A DNA stretch of 5,579 nucleotides from Euryarchaeota archaeon UBA39 (GCA_002503045.1 DAQW01000058.1:1-5579); one strand, 5' to 3'; numbered from the stretch's first letter, positions 1 to 5,579 are shown. Program-made: numbers and translations. The notes: a model not told the origin generated them from the sequence alone.

Positions 1-29
1 ATCCATTCTTCATTATTTTCTTCAGTCAT
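1..29 (-). CDS. N-terminal start of an unidentified protein (partial, cut by window edge)
   Basis: Only nine codons are inside the window, reading MTEENNEEW, so the product cannot be named. The start is chosen because an AGGAG Shine-Dalgarno match (plus-strand ctcct, 38-42) lies eight bases before the ATG at 29-27. An ATG nearer that site (37-35) hits TGA two codons later and is excluded. The visible end is strongly acidic and polar, with no sign of a signal peptide so far. The gene begins about 37 bases downstream of the 3' end of tRNA-Arg(GCG) and on the same strand, so it may be read through from the tRNA pair or have its own promoter in the AT-rich gap at 43-65. Confidence 0.6.
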
Positions 30-37
30 TTTTTCAT

Positions 38-42
38 CTCCT
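38..42 (-). promoter_or_regulatory. Shine-Dalgarno site of the left-edge gene
   Basis: The minus strand reads AGGAG here, followed by eight bases and then ATG. This is a textbook-strength ribosome binding site. It decides the start of the truncated left-edge gene and shows that leadered, SD-dependent initiation is used in this genome. Confidence 0.6.
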
Positions 43-65
43 ATTGAGATTGTTTGTTTTATTAT

Positions 66-140
66 TGGTGGGGGCACCAGGATTCGAACCCGGATCAACA
101 ACTCCGCAGAATGTTATGCTATCCATTACACCATACCCCC
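66..140 (-). tRNA. tRNA-Arg, anticodon GCG
   Basis: Read on the minus strand this folds as a cloverleaf. The acceptor stem is GGGGGTA with TGCCCCC, the D arm is GTGT/GCAT, the variable loop is TGAT, and the T arm is CCGGG-TTCGAAT-CCTGG. The discriminator base is A, and the 3' CCA is encoded (plus-strand 66-68). The anticodon loop CTGCGGA has T33 and anticodon GCG (plus-strand 105-107), so it decodes CGC and CGU as arginine. The anticodon stem is weak: ACATT with GTTGT leaves a U-U mismatch and a G-U pair next to the loop. A G34 arginine tRNA is the archaeal solution to these codons. It lies two bases downstream of a sister tRNA-Arg and shares its D arm and variable loop, so the two are probably one transcript. 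Confidence 0.92.
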
Positions 141-142
141 AG

Positions 143-217
143 TGGTGGAGGCACCCGGATTCGAACCGGGATCACAGGGTTCGAAACCCCATATGCTATC
201 CATTACACCATACCTCC
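143..217 (-). tRNA. tRNA-Arg, anticodon TCG
   Basis: The minus-strand cloverleaf has acceptor GGAGGTA/TGCCTCC, D arm GTGT/GCAT and anticodon stem TGGGG/CCCTG (T-G and G-T pairs at its outer end). The loop is TTTCGAA, the T arm is CCCGG-TTCGAAT-CCGGG, the discriminator is A and CCA is encoded at plus-strand 143-145. The anticodon TCG (plus-strand 182-184) reads CGA and related arginine codons. The whole segment between the two outer stems of the D arm, base 26 and the variable loop are identical to the neighbouring tRNA-Arg(GCG), which points to tandem duplication followed by divergence of the stems. It is the first gene of the pair in transcription order. Confidence 0.95.
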
Positions 218-259
218 AAATTTGCTTGAACGAAAACGAACAAGCGGTTTACAAATGCG

Positions 260-266
260 TATAATT
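260..266 (-). promoter_or_regulatory. Possible TATA-like element for the tRNA-Arg pair
   Basis: On the minus strand the motif AATTATAC lies about 43-49 bases upstream of the tRNA-Arg(TCG) 5' end. If it is an archaeal TATA box, transcription would start near 235-240, leaving a leader of about 20 bases for RNase P to remove. That leader would carry the inverted repeat GCTTG/CAAGC at 224-228 and 241-245. The distance is larger than for an archaeal tRNA promoter without a leader, and the match is short, so this is only a candidate. Confidence 0.25.
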
Positions 267-389
267 CACATTTGTCGGGAACAACGAAACCGTCCTGCCC
301 GCAAAAATGGGCTTGGGATTAATTTCGCGTTCATTGGGTTCTCCACCATCCGCTTTTCTCTCGCGGCAGATACTCCAAATAGGTGAGAA

Positions 390-402
390 TATATAAAATA
401 TA
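390..402 (+). promoter_or_regulatory. Candidate archaeal TATA box upstream of the mutase gene
   Basis: The stretch TATATAAAATATA contains a full TATAAA core and is preceded by purine-rich GGTGAGAA, which could serve as a TFB recognition element. It is the best TATA match upstream of the mutase. Transcription from it would start near 415-425, giving a leader of about 120-130 bases before the ATG at 547. A weaker element, AATAAATA at 447-454, would place the start close to 475-482 instead. No transcript evidence is available, so which one is used is unknown. Confidence 0.4.
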
Positions 403-546
403 CCCTAAAATGCTCATAAATTACAATTTAATTCAATTTTTAGAGCAATAAATAGTTAAATTTCTATTTTAATGATTAAAAATGGAAAAATGGCTTAAAG
501 AAGAATCCGCCGGTGGACTCTTGACAGAACAAGGATTGGACACCAT

Positions 547-3500
547 ATGGCAAGTGACTCAGGCAGTGCGCCTGATGACTCAACAATTCGTGCATCAGAT
601 GGAAAGATGCCGTTGCGCATCATCACTGCTGCTGCTATTTTCGATGGACACGATGCAGCAATCGGGATTTTTCGACGGATATTCCAATCTAGAGGATGCG
701 AGGTAATACATCTTGGTCACGATAGAGGGGCAGACGAAGTGGCACTGGCGGCAATTCAGGAAGATGCCCATGCAATAGCAATCACTTCCTATCAAGGGGG
801 GGCTGTCGAGATGTTCACACATACGAAGCAAATTCTAGACGCTGCAGGATTTGGACACGTTTTCCTATGCGGAGGAGGGGGTGGAACAATCCTACCTGGG
901 GAAATAAGAGATCTGCGTGATTCAAATATTGCAAGAATATACTCTCCAGACGATGGCAGAAACATGGGCCTCGTCGGCATGGTAGAAAATGCAATGGAGA
1001 CTGCTGCTCAAATTGATTTGTTAGATTCAGACAGATATGCAGGGCTAACGGGACCTATTGATGCATCAAACCACGGAGGAGTTGCTAAACTACTCACATT
1101 AGCTGAAAATGGAGAGGACGAAATATTCCAAACTAAACTAGAAGAATGTAGAAGTCGGCAAATAAATGCAGGATGCCCCGTTATTGGTTTGACTGGGACT
1201 GGAGGAGCGGGAAAATCCAGCCTTACCGATGAACTAATGCTGAGAATCCAAAGAGACAATCCTGGACTGAAAGTGGCTCTCCTCGCAACAGATCCGACTA
1301 GGAAAAAGACTGGAGGGGCATTGTTAGGAGATAGAATTCGAATGAACTCATTAGCAAATGAAAACCTATTCATGCGATCATTTGCAAGCAGAGATAGTGG
1401 AAAAGAATTGGCAAATTGTATTGGAAGAGCAATCCAAGTTTGCAGAGCTGTTGGATTTGATTTGATCCTATGTGAAACGAGCGGCATTGGCCAAGGAAAC
1501 GACGCAATCACAGAAGTTGCCGATATCTCGATGTATGTGACTACAAGAGAATATGGTGCGCCTTCTCAATTAGAGAAGTTGGCCGCCCTAGACTTTGCAG
1601 ACCTAGTTGTCCTAAACAAATTTGATCGCCCAGGGGCCGAAGATGCGTTGGCTGAAATTCGTAAACAAGTAAAACGAAACAGAGAAGATTGGGATGCTAC
1701 TAATCAAAGCCTTCCGGTCATCCCAACCATCGCTTCTCAATTTGCAGATGCAGGTGTAGACCAACTTTGGCAACGATTAGTCGGACTTCTAAATAGTAAA
1801 ATGGGTACAAATCTATCAGCCTCGGAGCCGAATTTAGGGACAGATGGATTACCAAAGAGAAATGCGCCGATTCCCCCAGAACGTCAAGGGTACTTGGCAG
1901 AAGTTGCCTCAACAGTCAGACAATATCATACTTCAGCTCTAGAAATTGCTCAAAAAGTTCGCCTAGTGCAACAACTATCATCATCATCAGAACGAATGCT
2001 AGAAATTGGAAAAGAAGATGCTGCAAATGATTTAGCGATGGAATCAGAGTCAATAAGAACTGAAATTCCCGAACAAGTTTGGAATCGATTAGATGAGTTC
2101 GATGAATATGCCAAAGCATACCGAACAGGACGGGCGTCCTATACTGTGAGAGGAAAAGAAATTCCAGTCGATACGACATCTACTACCCTCTCAGGAATTG
2201 AAATGCCGAAAGTTGCTCTTCCTGAAACAAATGATAGGGGCGACCTATACGAATGGATTGCTAAAGAAAATCGACCAGGCTCATTCCCCTTCACTGGAGG
2301 TGTTTTCCCATTCAAGAGAAAGGATGAGTTGCCTGTCAGAATGTTTGCAGGAGAGGGAAGTTCTGAACGAACAAACAAACGATTCCACTTCCTTTGTACA
2401 GATCAACCATTCAATCGGCTATCTACTGCCTTCGATTCACCTTCCCTATATGGTCGAGATCCTGATGAGCGATTAGACATCTTTGGAAAGGTCTGCGAAT
2501 CAGGAGTTAGCATTAGCACAGTTGAGGAGATGGATCGGCTTTTCGAAGGATTCGATCTTTGTGACCCGAATACTAGTGTCTCTATGACCATCAATGGAAA
2601 TTATTGGTGGCATCTTGCTGCATTTTTCACAGTAGCTATTCGTCAACAAATTCGAATATTTGTTACAGAGAATGGTAGAGATCCCGATGAAAAAGAAAAA
2701 TCAGAAATCCGTGCCAAGACATTGTCAACAGTAAGAGGAACAGTTCAGGCTGATCAGCTCAAAGAATCAATGGGCCAGAATACTCTCGTCTTAAATCTCG
2801 ACACTGCTCTCAAGTTAATGGGTGATGTTGCTGAGTTCTATGTCGATAATGAAGTCAGAAATCATTACTTTGTATCTATTTCAGGTTACCATATTGCAGA
2901 GGCAGGGGCAAATCCAATTACTCAAGCCGCCTTAACTTTGTCAAATGGTTTGACATATGTAGAATTATTTAGAGCAAGAGGGCTTGATCCAAACAAATTC
3001 TTGCGTAATTTCTCTTGGTTCTTCTCTAATGGAATGGACCCTGAATACAGCGTAATAGGTAGAGTATGTCGTCGAATTTGGGCAATTAGCATGAAGGAAA
3101 TGTACGGAGTTGATGAAAGAGGTCAGAAGTTGAAATACCATATTCAATCTTCAGGGAGATCCCTACACGCTCAAGAATATACTTGGAACGATTATCGTAC
3201 CACAATGCAAGCACTCTATGCACTGGCCGACAATGCCAATTCTTTGCATACCAATAGTAGAGACGAAGCATTCGGAACACCAACTGAAGAAACTGTAAGG
3301 GATGCCGTGGCAATCCAACTAATCCTTAGCAGAGAATATGGATGGCTACAGAATGAAAATCCACTCCAAGGTTCATTCATCGCAGAATGGCTCACCGACC
3401 ATGTAGAAGAAGAAATTCTCAGAGTCTTTGAAGAAATGCATCGAAGAGGAGGAGTTCTTGGTTCTTTGGAAGTCAATTACCAACGAAACAGAATTCAAGA

Positions 3501-3852
3501 TGAATCAATGTTATACGAACATAAGAAACATGATGGGTCACTCCCCATCATTGGAGTGAATACTTTCACCGACCCTGATGCTGAAGCACTTACTGCAGAT
3601 AATGCAGATGCATTCGACATGGATGTAACTAGATCGGATGAAACGGAAAAGAGAATGGTGATTGAGAGGAATCTAGCATTTCAAGCAGAACACTCTGAAA
3701 CCGCTGAAGAAGGACTAAAGAAATTAAAAGAAGCCGCACGAAATGGAGAGAATCTGTTCTCAGTGATGATGGATATAGTTGAACACTGCACTGTAGGACA
3801 AGTTACCAAAGCACTATTCGAAACCGGTGGGAAATTTCGGCGAAATATGTGA
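547..3852 (+). CDS. icmF: Fused isobutyryl-CoA mutase IcmF (B12 domain, MeaI GTPase chaperone, mutase)
   Basis: This adenosylcobalamin-dependent cytoplasmic enzyme interconverts isobutyryl-CoA and n-butyryl-CoA by carbon-skeleton rearrangement, and its built-in GTPase gates cofactor loading. The domain order is the IcmF signature. Residues 22-155 form the B12-binding domain, with D33-G-H35-D as lower-ligand motif, SYQGG at 81-85 and a glycine run at 109-113. The MeaI G domain covers about 205-415, with Walker A at 217-224, D249, ETSGIGQ at 310-316 and NKFD at 357-360. A linker follows, then the mutase barrel from about 548. F587 (GVFPFK) and Q744 (QNT) match the Phe/Gln pair of isobutyryl-CoA mutases rather than the Tyr/Arg pair of methylmalonyl-CoA mutase. 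H782 sits in SISGYHIAEAGANP. The 1101 residues match the family's size (about 1090). The ATG at 547 is the first in frame after a stop at 496; AGGA at 532-535 is a weak, distant ribosome site. NYWWHL at 685-690 replaces a usually small-residue segment. Confidence 0.96.
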   Translation: MASDSGSAPDDSTIRASDGKMPLRIITAAAIFDGHDAAIGIFRRIFQSRGCEVIHLGHDRGADEVALAAIQEDAHAIAITSYQGGAVEMFTHTKQILDAAGFGHVFLCGGGGGTILPGEIRDLRDSNIARIYSPDDGRNMGLVGMVENAMETAAQIDLLDSDRYAGLTGPIDASNHGGVAKLLTLAENGEDEIFQTKLEECRSRQINAGCPVIGLTGTGGAGKSSLTDELMLRIQRDNPGLKVALLATDPTRKKTGGALLGDRIRMNSLANENLFMRSFASRDSGKELANCIGRAIQVCRAVGFDLILCETSGIGQGNDAITEVADISMYVTTREYGAPSQLEKLAALDFADLVVLNKFDRPGAEDALAEIRKQVKRNREDWDATNQSLPVIPTIASQFADAGVDQLWQRLVGLLNSKMGTNLSASEPNLGTDGLPKRNAPIPPERQGYLAEVASTVRQYHTSALEIAQKVRLVQQLSSSSERMLEIGKEDAANDLAMESESIRTEIPEQVWNRLDEFDEYAKAYRTGRASYTVRGKEIPVDTTSTTLSGIEMPKVALPETNDRGDLYEWIAKENRPGSFPFTGGVFPFKRKDELPVRMFAGEGSSERTNKRFHFLCTDQPFNRLSTAFDSPSLYGRDPDERLDIFGKVCESGVSISTVEEMDRLFEGFDLCDPNTSVSMTINGNYWWHLAAFFTVAIRQQIRIFVTENGRDPDEKEKSEIRAKTLSTVRGTVQADQLKESMGQNTLVLNLDTALKLMGDVAEFYVDNEVRNHYFVSISGYHIAEAGANPITQAALTLSNGLTYVELFRARGLDPNKFLRNFSWFFSNGMDPEYSVIGRVCRRIWAISMKEMYGVDERGQKLKYHIQSSGRSLHAQEYTWNDYRTTMQALYALADNANSLHTNSRDEAFGTPTEETVRDAVAIQLILSREYGWLQNENPLQGSFIAEWLTDHVEEEILRVFEEMHRRGGVLGSLEVNYQRNRIQDESMLYEHKKHDGSLPIIGVNTFTDPDAEALTADNADAFDMDVTRSDETEKRMVIERNLAFQAEHSETAEEGLKKLKEAARNGENLFSVMMDIVEHCTVGQVTKALFETGGKFRRNM

Positions 3853-4509
3853 TTATTCGTTATCATTTTCACTAGTCATTGTAAATCTATATGCATAAAC
3901 TGCAACAACAGCACCTGCCAATTGAGGCATAAGATGCATCCAACAATCTGCAACTGCTAGTTTCCCTGTAACCATCAACATTGAAGTAACAGCTGGATTG
4001 AAAGAACCGCCTGAAATTCCCCCAACAGTAATTGCTCCTGCTAAAACAGTGAATGCTATTGCTGCCCCATAGAATGGATTCCCGTCTTGTTCAGTTGCGA
4101 CATGAAGAATAACAAACATCAATGCAAAGGTAAACAGAAATTCTGCTGCAAGGACTGAATTTGTTACTTCAGCGAATTCAAAGGCCGAAATCGCTACATC
4201 GCCTGCAAAAAGATTGACTCCAATTAACCCTGCAACAACCCCTGCTGCCAACTGGGCCATCAGATAAAATGGAAGGTCATCTTTAGAACAGGCCCCTCTA
4301 AGAAATAATCCAATAGAAACTGCGGGATTGAAATGTGCTCCTGAAATATGACCTAAAGCATAGATCATTACCATGAGAGTTGCTGCAATACCAAAAGGCG
4401 CAATATCTCCCCCTAAACCAAGAACAGCGGCAATAAAGATGGTCATAGTCAAGAAGAAGGTCCCAATAAACTCAGAAGCCATCTTTGCATTCGATGTGGG
4501 TGTTGTCAT
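3853..4509 (-). CDS. Aquaporin-like MIP family channel (two NPA boxes, no filter arginine)
   Basis: A 218-residue inner-membrane channel of the major intrinsic protein family, expected to pass water or small neutral solutes. Six membrane segments can be read at about 11-31, 36-56, 80-101, 117-138, 146-166 and 185-207. There are two re-entrant NPA loops: HFNPAV at 59-64 and GGSFNPAV at 167-174. GHISGAHF before the first box is typical of AqpZ-like proteins. Canonical aquaporins have Arg right after the second NPA; here it is V174. An ungapped alignment by eye to E. coli AqpZ puts I41 and A159 at the other filter positions, suggesting a wider, less polar pore. The start is ATG at 4509, with GGAG seven bases upstream; an in-frame TTG at 4533 would add eight residues but lacks such support. 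Its stop abuts the mutase stop. It lies 65 bases downstream of the glycosylase gene, possibly on the same transcript. Confidence 0.9.
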   Translation of the reverse strand: MTTPTSNAKMASEFIGTFFLTMTIFIAAVLGLGGDIAPFGIAATLMVMIYALGHISGAHFNPAVSIGLFLRGACSKDDLPFYLMAQLAAGVVAGLIGVNLFAGDVAISAFEFAEVTNSVLAAEFLFTFALMFVILHVATEQDGNPFYGAAIAFTVLAGAITVGGISGGSFNPAVTSMLMVTGKLAVADCWMHLMPQLAGAVVAVYAYRFTMTSENDNE

Positions 4510-4516
4510 GAAACGA

Positions 4517-4520
4517 CTCC
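4517..4520 (-). promoter_or_regulatory. Shine-Dalgarno site of the aquaporin gene
   Basis: The minus strand reads GGAG, then seven bases, then ATG at 4509-4507. The site lies inside the extra reading frame that would result from using the TTG at 4533, so it argues for the shorter, 218-residue protein. Confidence 0.55.
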
Positions 4521-4550
4521 GGGAAATTGTCAACTTAACTATTGATGTTC

Positions 4551-4562
4551 AAAAAGAGAAGA
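4551..4562 (-). terminator. Possible T-rich termination signal after the glycosylase gene
   Basis: On the minus strand the gap after the glycosylase stop reads TTCTCTTTTT, a pyrimidine-rich run ending in five T residues. Archaeal RNA polymerase can terminate on T-runs without a hairpin, so part of the transcript may stop before the aquaporin gene. The run is short and no stem precedes it; readthrough is equally plausible. Confidence 0.2.
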
Positions 4563-4574
4563 ATGCTGGATTTC

Positions 4575-5474
4575 TTATCTTTGGCATTGTGCGCAGAAAA
4601 ATGTTGAACGGTTAGATTGTACTATTCTTTTTACAATACCTGAACATCCTGATTTGAGACATTTTTCTCCTTCCCGCCCATAAACTCTGAAATTTACTGG
4701 AAACCAACCTAAGTCGTCATCTCCCGAAACTCCTCGGAAATCTTGTAGTGTGGAGCCACCAGCATCTATTGCCTCAAGAAGTACTGCTCGAATTTGATTA
4801 GTTACTAATTCCAATCCTTTTGTCGGTTTTCCATTTTTCTTTACCAACGAAGATGAAATTCGAAGAGGAGAAACACCCGAACGATTTAGCACTTCGTTTA
4901 CGTAAATATTTCCCAGACCTACCACAATACTTTGGTTCAATAAGGCATTCTTGATCGGCGAACTTGTTTTTGATAGATTCTTAGCGAGAATATCTGCATT
5001 GAAATTTGGTTCTAGAGGCTCAGGCCCGAGAACACTAAGAAAACGGTCTTCGGCTTCTGAAACTCCTGATTCTACTAAGTGAATATAACCAAATCTTCGA
5101 GCATCAGTATATGTCGCTCGCAATCCATCTTGGAAATCAATCACTAGATGGTCATGAGGGCCATCTCCAGTACCAATTGCAGCACCATGTGCAAATGTAC
5201 CAGGTGTAAATGAAATTTCACCTCCAGTCAATGTCCATCGTCCACTCATTCCTAACGAATTAAGTAAAGTTGAACCATTTTCCATTCGAAACAAAAGATA
5301 CTTCCCTCTACGGCCAACATTACGAATGACCTCTCCCGTCAATTTTTTAGAAAGGTCTTCAGGGAAGGGGAAGCGTAAATCGGGCCTTCTAATCTCTATT
5401 TTCTGAATCCGATTTCCATCCAGATGTGGTGATAGGCCTCGCCGAACTGTTTCCACCTCTGGAAGTTCAGGCAT
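4575..5474 (-). CDS. mutM: Formamidopyrimidine-DNA glycosylase (Fpg/MutM)
   Basis: A bifunctional base-excision repair enzyme that removes 8-oxoguanine and ring-opened purines and nicks the abasic site by beta,delta-elimination. The start is ATG at 5474 because the product must begin MPELPEVETV: P2 becomes the N-terminal nucleophile after Met removal and E3 is catalytic. An in-frame GTG at 5483 would bury this proline. Other family landmarks are K58 (GRRGKY), M76 in LGMSG, R127 and F128 in DARRFGY, the helix-two-turn-helix signature GLGNIYVNEVL at 187-196, and GGSTLQDF at 239-246. The C-terminal zinc finger has C272, C277, C294 and C297, with R289 at the DNA-contacting turn. Oddities: the first cysteine pair is spaced CX4C rather than CX2C, Q244 sits where E. 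coli has a lysine important for 8-oxoguanine, and a loop near 82-106 lengthens the protein to 299 residues (E. coli 269). The gene starts 22 bases after an upstream gene on the same strand. Confidence 0.97.
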   Translation of the reverse strand: MPELPEVETVRRGLSPHLDGNRIQKIEIRRPDLRFPFPEDLSKKLTGEVIRNVGRRGKYLLFRMENGSTLLNSLGMSGRWTLTGGEISFTPGTFAHGAAIGTGDGPHDHLVIDFQDGLRATYTDARRFGYIHLVESGVSEAEDRFLSVLGPEPLEPNFNADILAKNLSKTSSPIKNALLNQSIVVGLGNIYVNEVLNRSGVSPLRISSSLVKKNGKPTKGLELVTNQIRAVLLEAIDAGGSTLQDFRGVSGDDDLGWFPVNFRVYGREGEKCLKSGCSGIVKRIVQSNRSTFFCAQCQR

Positions 5475-5496
5475 GATAATCACTCAAATTTGGCAC

Positions 5497-5579
5497 CTAA
5501 GGTCGTTGAAGCACATACATGACATGTTGATCTTCTAATCCCTTCAAATCAATCCGTTCAACAAGTTTCATATTTGATT
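5497..5579 (-). CDS. C-terminal end of an unidentified protein (partial)
   Basis: The minus strand stays open from the window edge to a TAG at 5497-5499. The last residues include MKLVERIDLKG and end in HVMYVLQRP. I do not recognise the family. The short distance (22 bases) to the glycosylase start, same strand, suggests one operon. An ATG lies in frame at about 5571-5569, so a tiny 24-codon gene is formally possible, but no ribosome site can be assessed at the edge and a truncated larger gene is more likely. Confidence is limited because fewer than 30 codons are visible. Confidence 0.45.
   Translation of the reverse strand, partial: SNMKLVERIDLKGLEDQHVMYVLQRP

Larger units (their letters stand above)
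218..546. other. Intergenic region between the tRNA pair and the mutase gene
   Basis: About 330 bases with no convincing gene. The left part (218-380) is balanced in composition and holds short inverted repeats: GCTTG/CAAGC at 224-245, GCCC/GGGC at 297-312, and CCGC/GCGG at 349-366. None resembles a known RNA that I can name. I found no cobalamin-riboswitch B12 box, although the downstream enzyme uses adenosylcobalamin. The right part (384-480) is very AT-rich and looks like promoter and leader sequence, with TATA-like stretches at 390-402 and 447-454. An ATG at 482 opens a second frame that overlaps the mutase start; it is discussed in the findings. Open frames across 44-386 are tRNA-derived artefacts. 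Confidence 0.6.

Noticed and set aside
260..265. A perfect bacterial-type -10 box TATAAT on the plus strand.
   Set aside because: There is no -35 element at proper spacing: TTTACA is six bases away and TTGAAC about 28. The only downstream gene starts 280 bases later.
340..346. A CCACCA-like end suggesting a plus-strand tRNA or tmRNA.
   Set aside because: There is no T-arm motif or cloverleaf upstream.
44..386. Two open frames reading through the tRNA region, with products such as GAPGFEPGS and PDSNRDHR.
   Set aside because: These are the familiar false proteins produced by translating antisense tRNA T arms and D arms. The region is fully explained by two tRNA genes.
218..546. A cobalamin riboswitch ahead of the B12-dependent mutase.
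   Set aside because: I looked for the B12 box and the GCCACTG-type conserved elements and found none.
1008..1511. A 167-codon open frame on the minus strand inside the mutase gene.
   Set aside because: It lies wholly antisense to the conserved GTPase domain, resembles no family and is explained by the codon bias of the mutase.
4510..4533. A longer aquaporin starting at TTG 4533.
   Set aside because: The ATG at 4509 has GGAG seven bases upstream, and the extra residues add no family similarity.
5475..5483. A glycosylase start at GTG 5483.
   Set aside because: Fpg enzymes need Pro directly after the initiator Met as the catalytic N-terminus, which only the ATG at 5474 provides.

Overview
The window most likely comes from an archaeon with moderately AT-rich DNA. 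The strongest clue is a tandem pair of tRNA-Arg genes with anticodons GCG and TCG. Archaea normally read CGN arginine codons with G34/U34/C34 tRNAs, whereas bacteria typically use an ACG (inosine) tRNA. A TATAAA-type box ahead of the large gene fits this. Shine-Dalgarno-like sites before two of the starts (AGGAG at 38-42, GGAG at 4517-4520) fit either domain. The protein-coding genes belong to families best known from bacteria, as is common in marine Euryarchaeota such as the Poseidoniales (Marine Group II). That lineage name is an inference, not something the sequence proves.

Layout. At the left edge, three minus-strand items are read leftwards: tRNA-Arg(TCG), tRNA-Arg(GCG) two bases after it, and the first nine codons of a protein gene cut by the window edge. 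A stretch of about 330 bases without a convincing gene (218-546) separates them from a large plus-strand gene. That gene, 547-3852, encodes an 1101-residue fused isobutyryl-CoA mutase (IcmF): a B12-binding domain, a MeaI-type GTPase chaperone and a mutase TIM barrel in one chain. Its stop codon directly abuts, with no spacer, the stop codon of a convergent minus-strand aquaporin-like channel (3853-4509). Upstream of the channel on the same strand is a formamidopyrimidine-DNA glycosylase (4575-5474), and just upstream of that the last 26 codons or so of an unidentified gene (5497-5579).

How the parts relate. The mutase interconverts isobutyryl-CoA and n-butyryl-CoA using adenosylcobalamin, and it carries its own cofactor-loading G protein. 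No acyl-CoA dehydrogenase, thiolase or cobalamin gene is visible beside it. The three right-hand minus-strand genes are closely spaced (22 and 65 bases) and may form one transcript, but DNA repair and solute transport share no obvious pathway. I see no mobile element, CRISPR array or defence cassette. The most notable details are an unusual bulky segment (NYWWHL) in the mutase barrel, an aquaporin lacking the selectivity-filter arginine, a non-standard zinc-finger spacing in the glycosylase, a weak anticodon stem in tRNA-Arg(GCG), and an alternative reading frame at the 5' end of the mutase gene.
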